The notes beneath the pieces were generated by a model, which saw only the letters and a list, made by a program, of their open reading frames with translations, was not told the DNA's origin and did no database searches. A stretch of DNA of 5,234 bases from Mesoaciditogaceae bacterium (GTDB lineage: Bacteria > Thermotogota > Thermotogae > Mesoaciditogales > Mesoaciditogaceae). Every line of letters begins with the position of its first letter. The stretch's first letter is position 1. Shown here one piece after another: positions 5,104 through 5,234 of this stretch. The stretch lies in the NCBI GenBank assembly GCA_015486145.1, contig WFSH01000265.1:1-5234 (forward strand), read 5' to 3'. A program made the position numbers and the translations under genes.

Positions 5104-5234
5104 TATCGTTTTCCCGACGGTATATCAATTCGCCGTTATTTTGATTCTAAAACGCAGCAGTCATGTTGCAACCATGTTTCTCGTGGAAATTTTTGCGCTT
5201 TGTCCGAGTCAAGCGGTGGGTCAAAAAATCGAAG

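Larger units (their letters stand above)
4901..5234. other. Non-coding region upstream of satP to the window edge
   Basis: No convincing gene is present on either strand. The region holds the satP leader and promoter, the 11-bp repeats and the tandem palindromes listed separately. It also holds CATGTTGCAACCATG at 5162-5176, whose core GTTGCAAC (5165-5172) is self-complementary. At the extreme right, GGTGGGTCAAAAAA (5215-5228) resembles the GGTGGATCAAAA repeats of IS21-type ends and may mark another element beyond the window. A single copy is weak evidence. Confidence 0.5.

Noticed and set aside
5215..5234. Start of a third IS21-type end at the right edge
   Set aside because: There is only one GGTGGGTCAAAA copy and the sequence before it does not read as an istB 3' end. 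It needs sequence beyond the window.

Overview
The window reads as a chromosomal accessory segment from an AT-rich bacterium. Dense purines, AGA/AGG arginine codons, many ATA isoleucine codons, Lys/Glu-rich proteins and strong GGAGG ribosome-binding sites all suggest a thermophile, most likely of the Thermotogota type. That placement is an inference from base and codon style, not from a marker gene.

Left part (1-1062): the 3' half of an IS21-family insertion sequence ('IS A'), with an intact istB-type ATPase gene and a repeat-bearing right end. It abuts the 3' remnant of a second, different IS21-family element ('IS B'), of which only 44 C-terminal istB codons and a right end remain. The simplest reading is that IS A landed inside the istB of IS B.

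Centre (1063-2706, + strand): a promoter-like region followed by a compact two-gene operon, a MarR-family regulator and an NAD(P)-dependent epimerase/reductase of the extended SDR superfamily, 19 bp apart. The regulator probably controls the operon.

Convergent junction (2707-2909): the gap between the SDR gene and the oppositely oriented MFS gene is almost filled by an inverted istB relic. It is about 86% identical (hand count over 176 ungapped bases) to the 3' end of the intact istB at the left. The marR-SDR operon is therefore flanked by inverted IS21-derived repeats.

Right part (- strand, 5234 towards 2910): a satP-like acetate/succinate transporter gene (GPR1/FUN34/YaaH family) with a clear -10 box and Shine-Dalgarno site. 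Next comes a decayed stretch holding the 3' end of an unidentified gene, and then an MFS permease whose ATG overlaps the stop of that relic (ATGA). Both intact genes encode inner-membrane transporters, plausibly for small organic acids or related solutes. Upstream of satP lie two close palindromes and a pair of 11-bp direct repeats that look like regulator sites.

I found no CRISPR array, tRNA, rRNA or recognisable defence system. The most interesting content is the layered IS21 debris, the inverted repeats around the marR-SDR operon, and the decayed gene translationally overlapping the MFS transporter.
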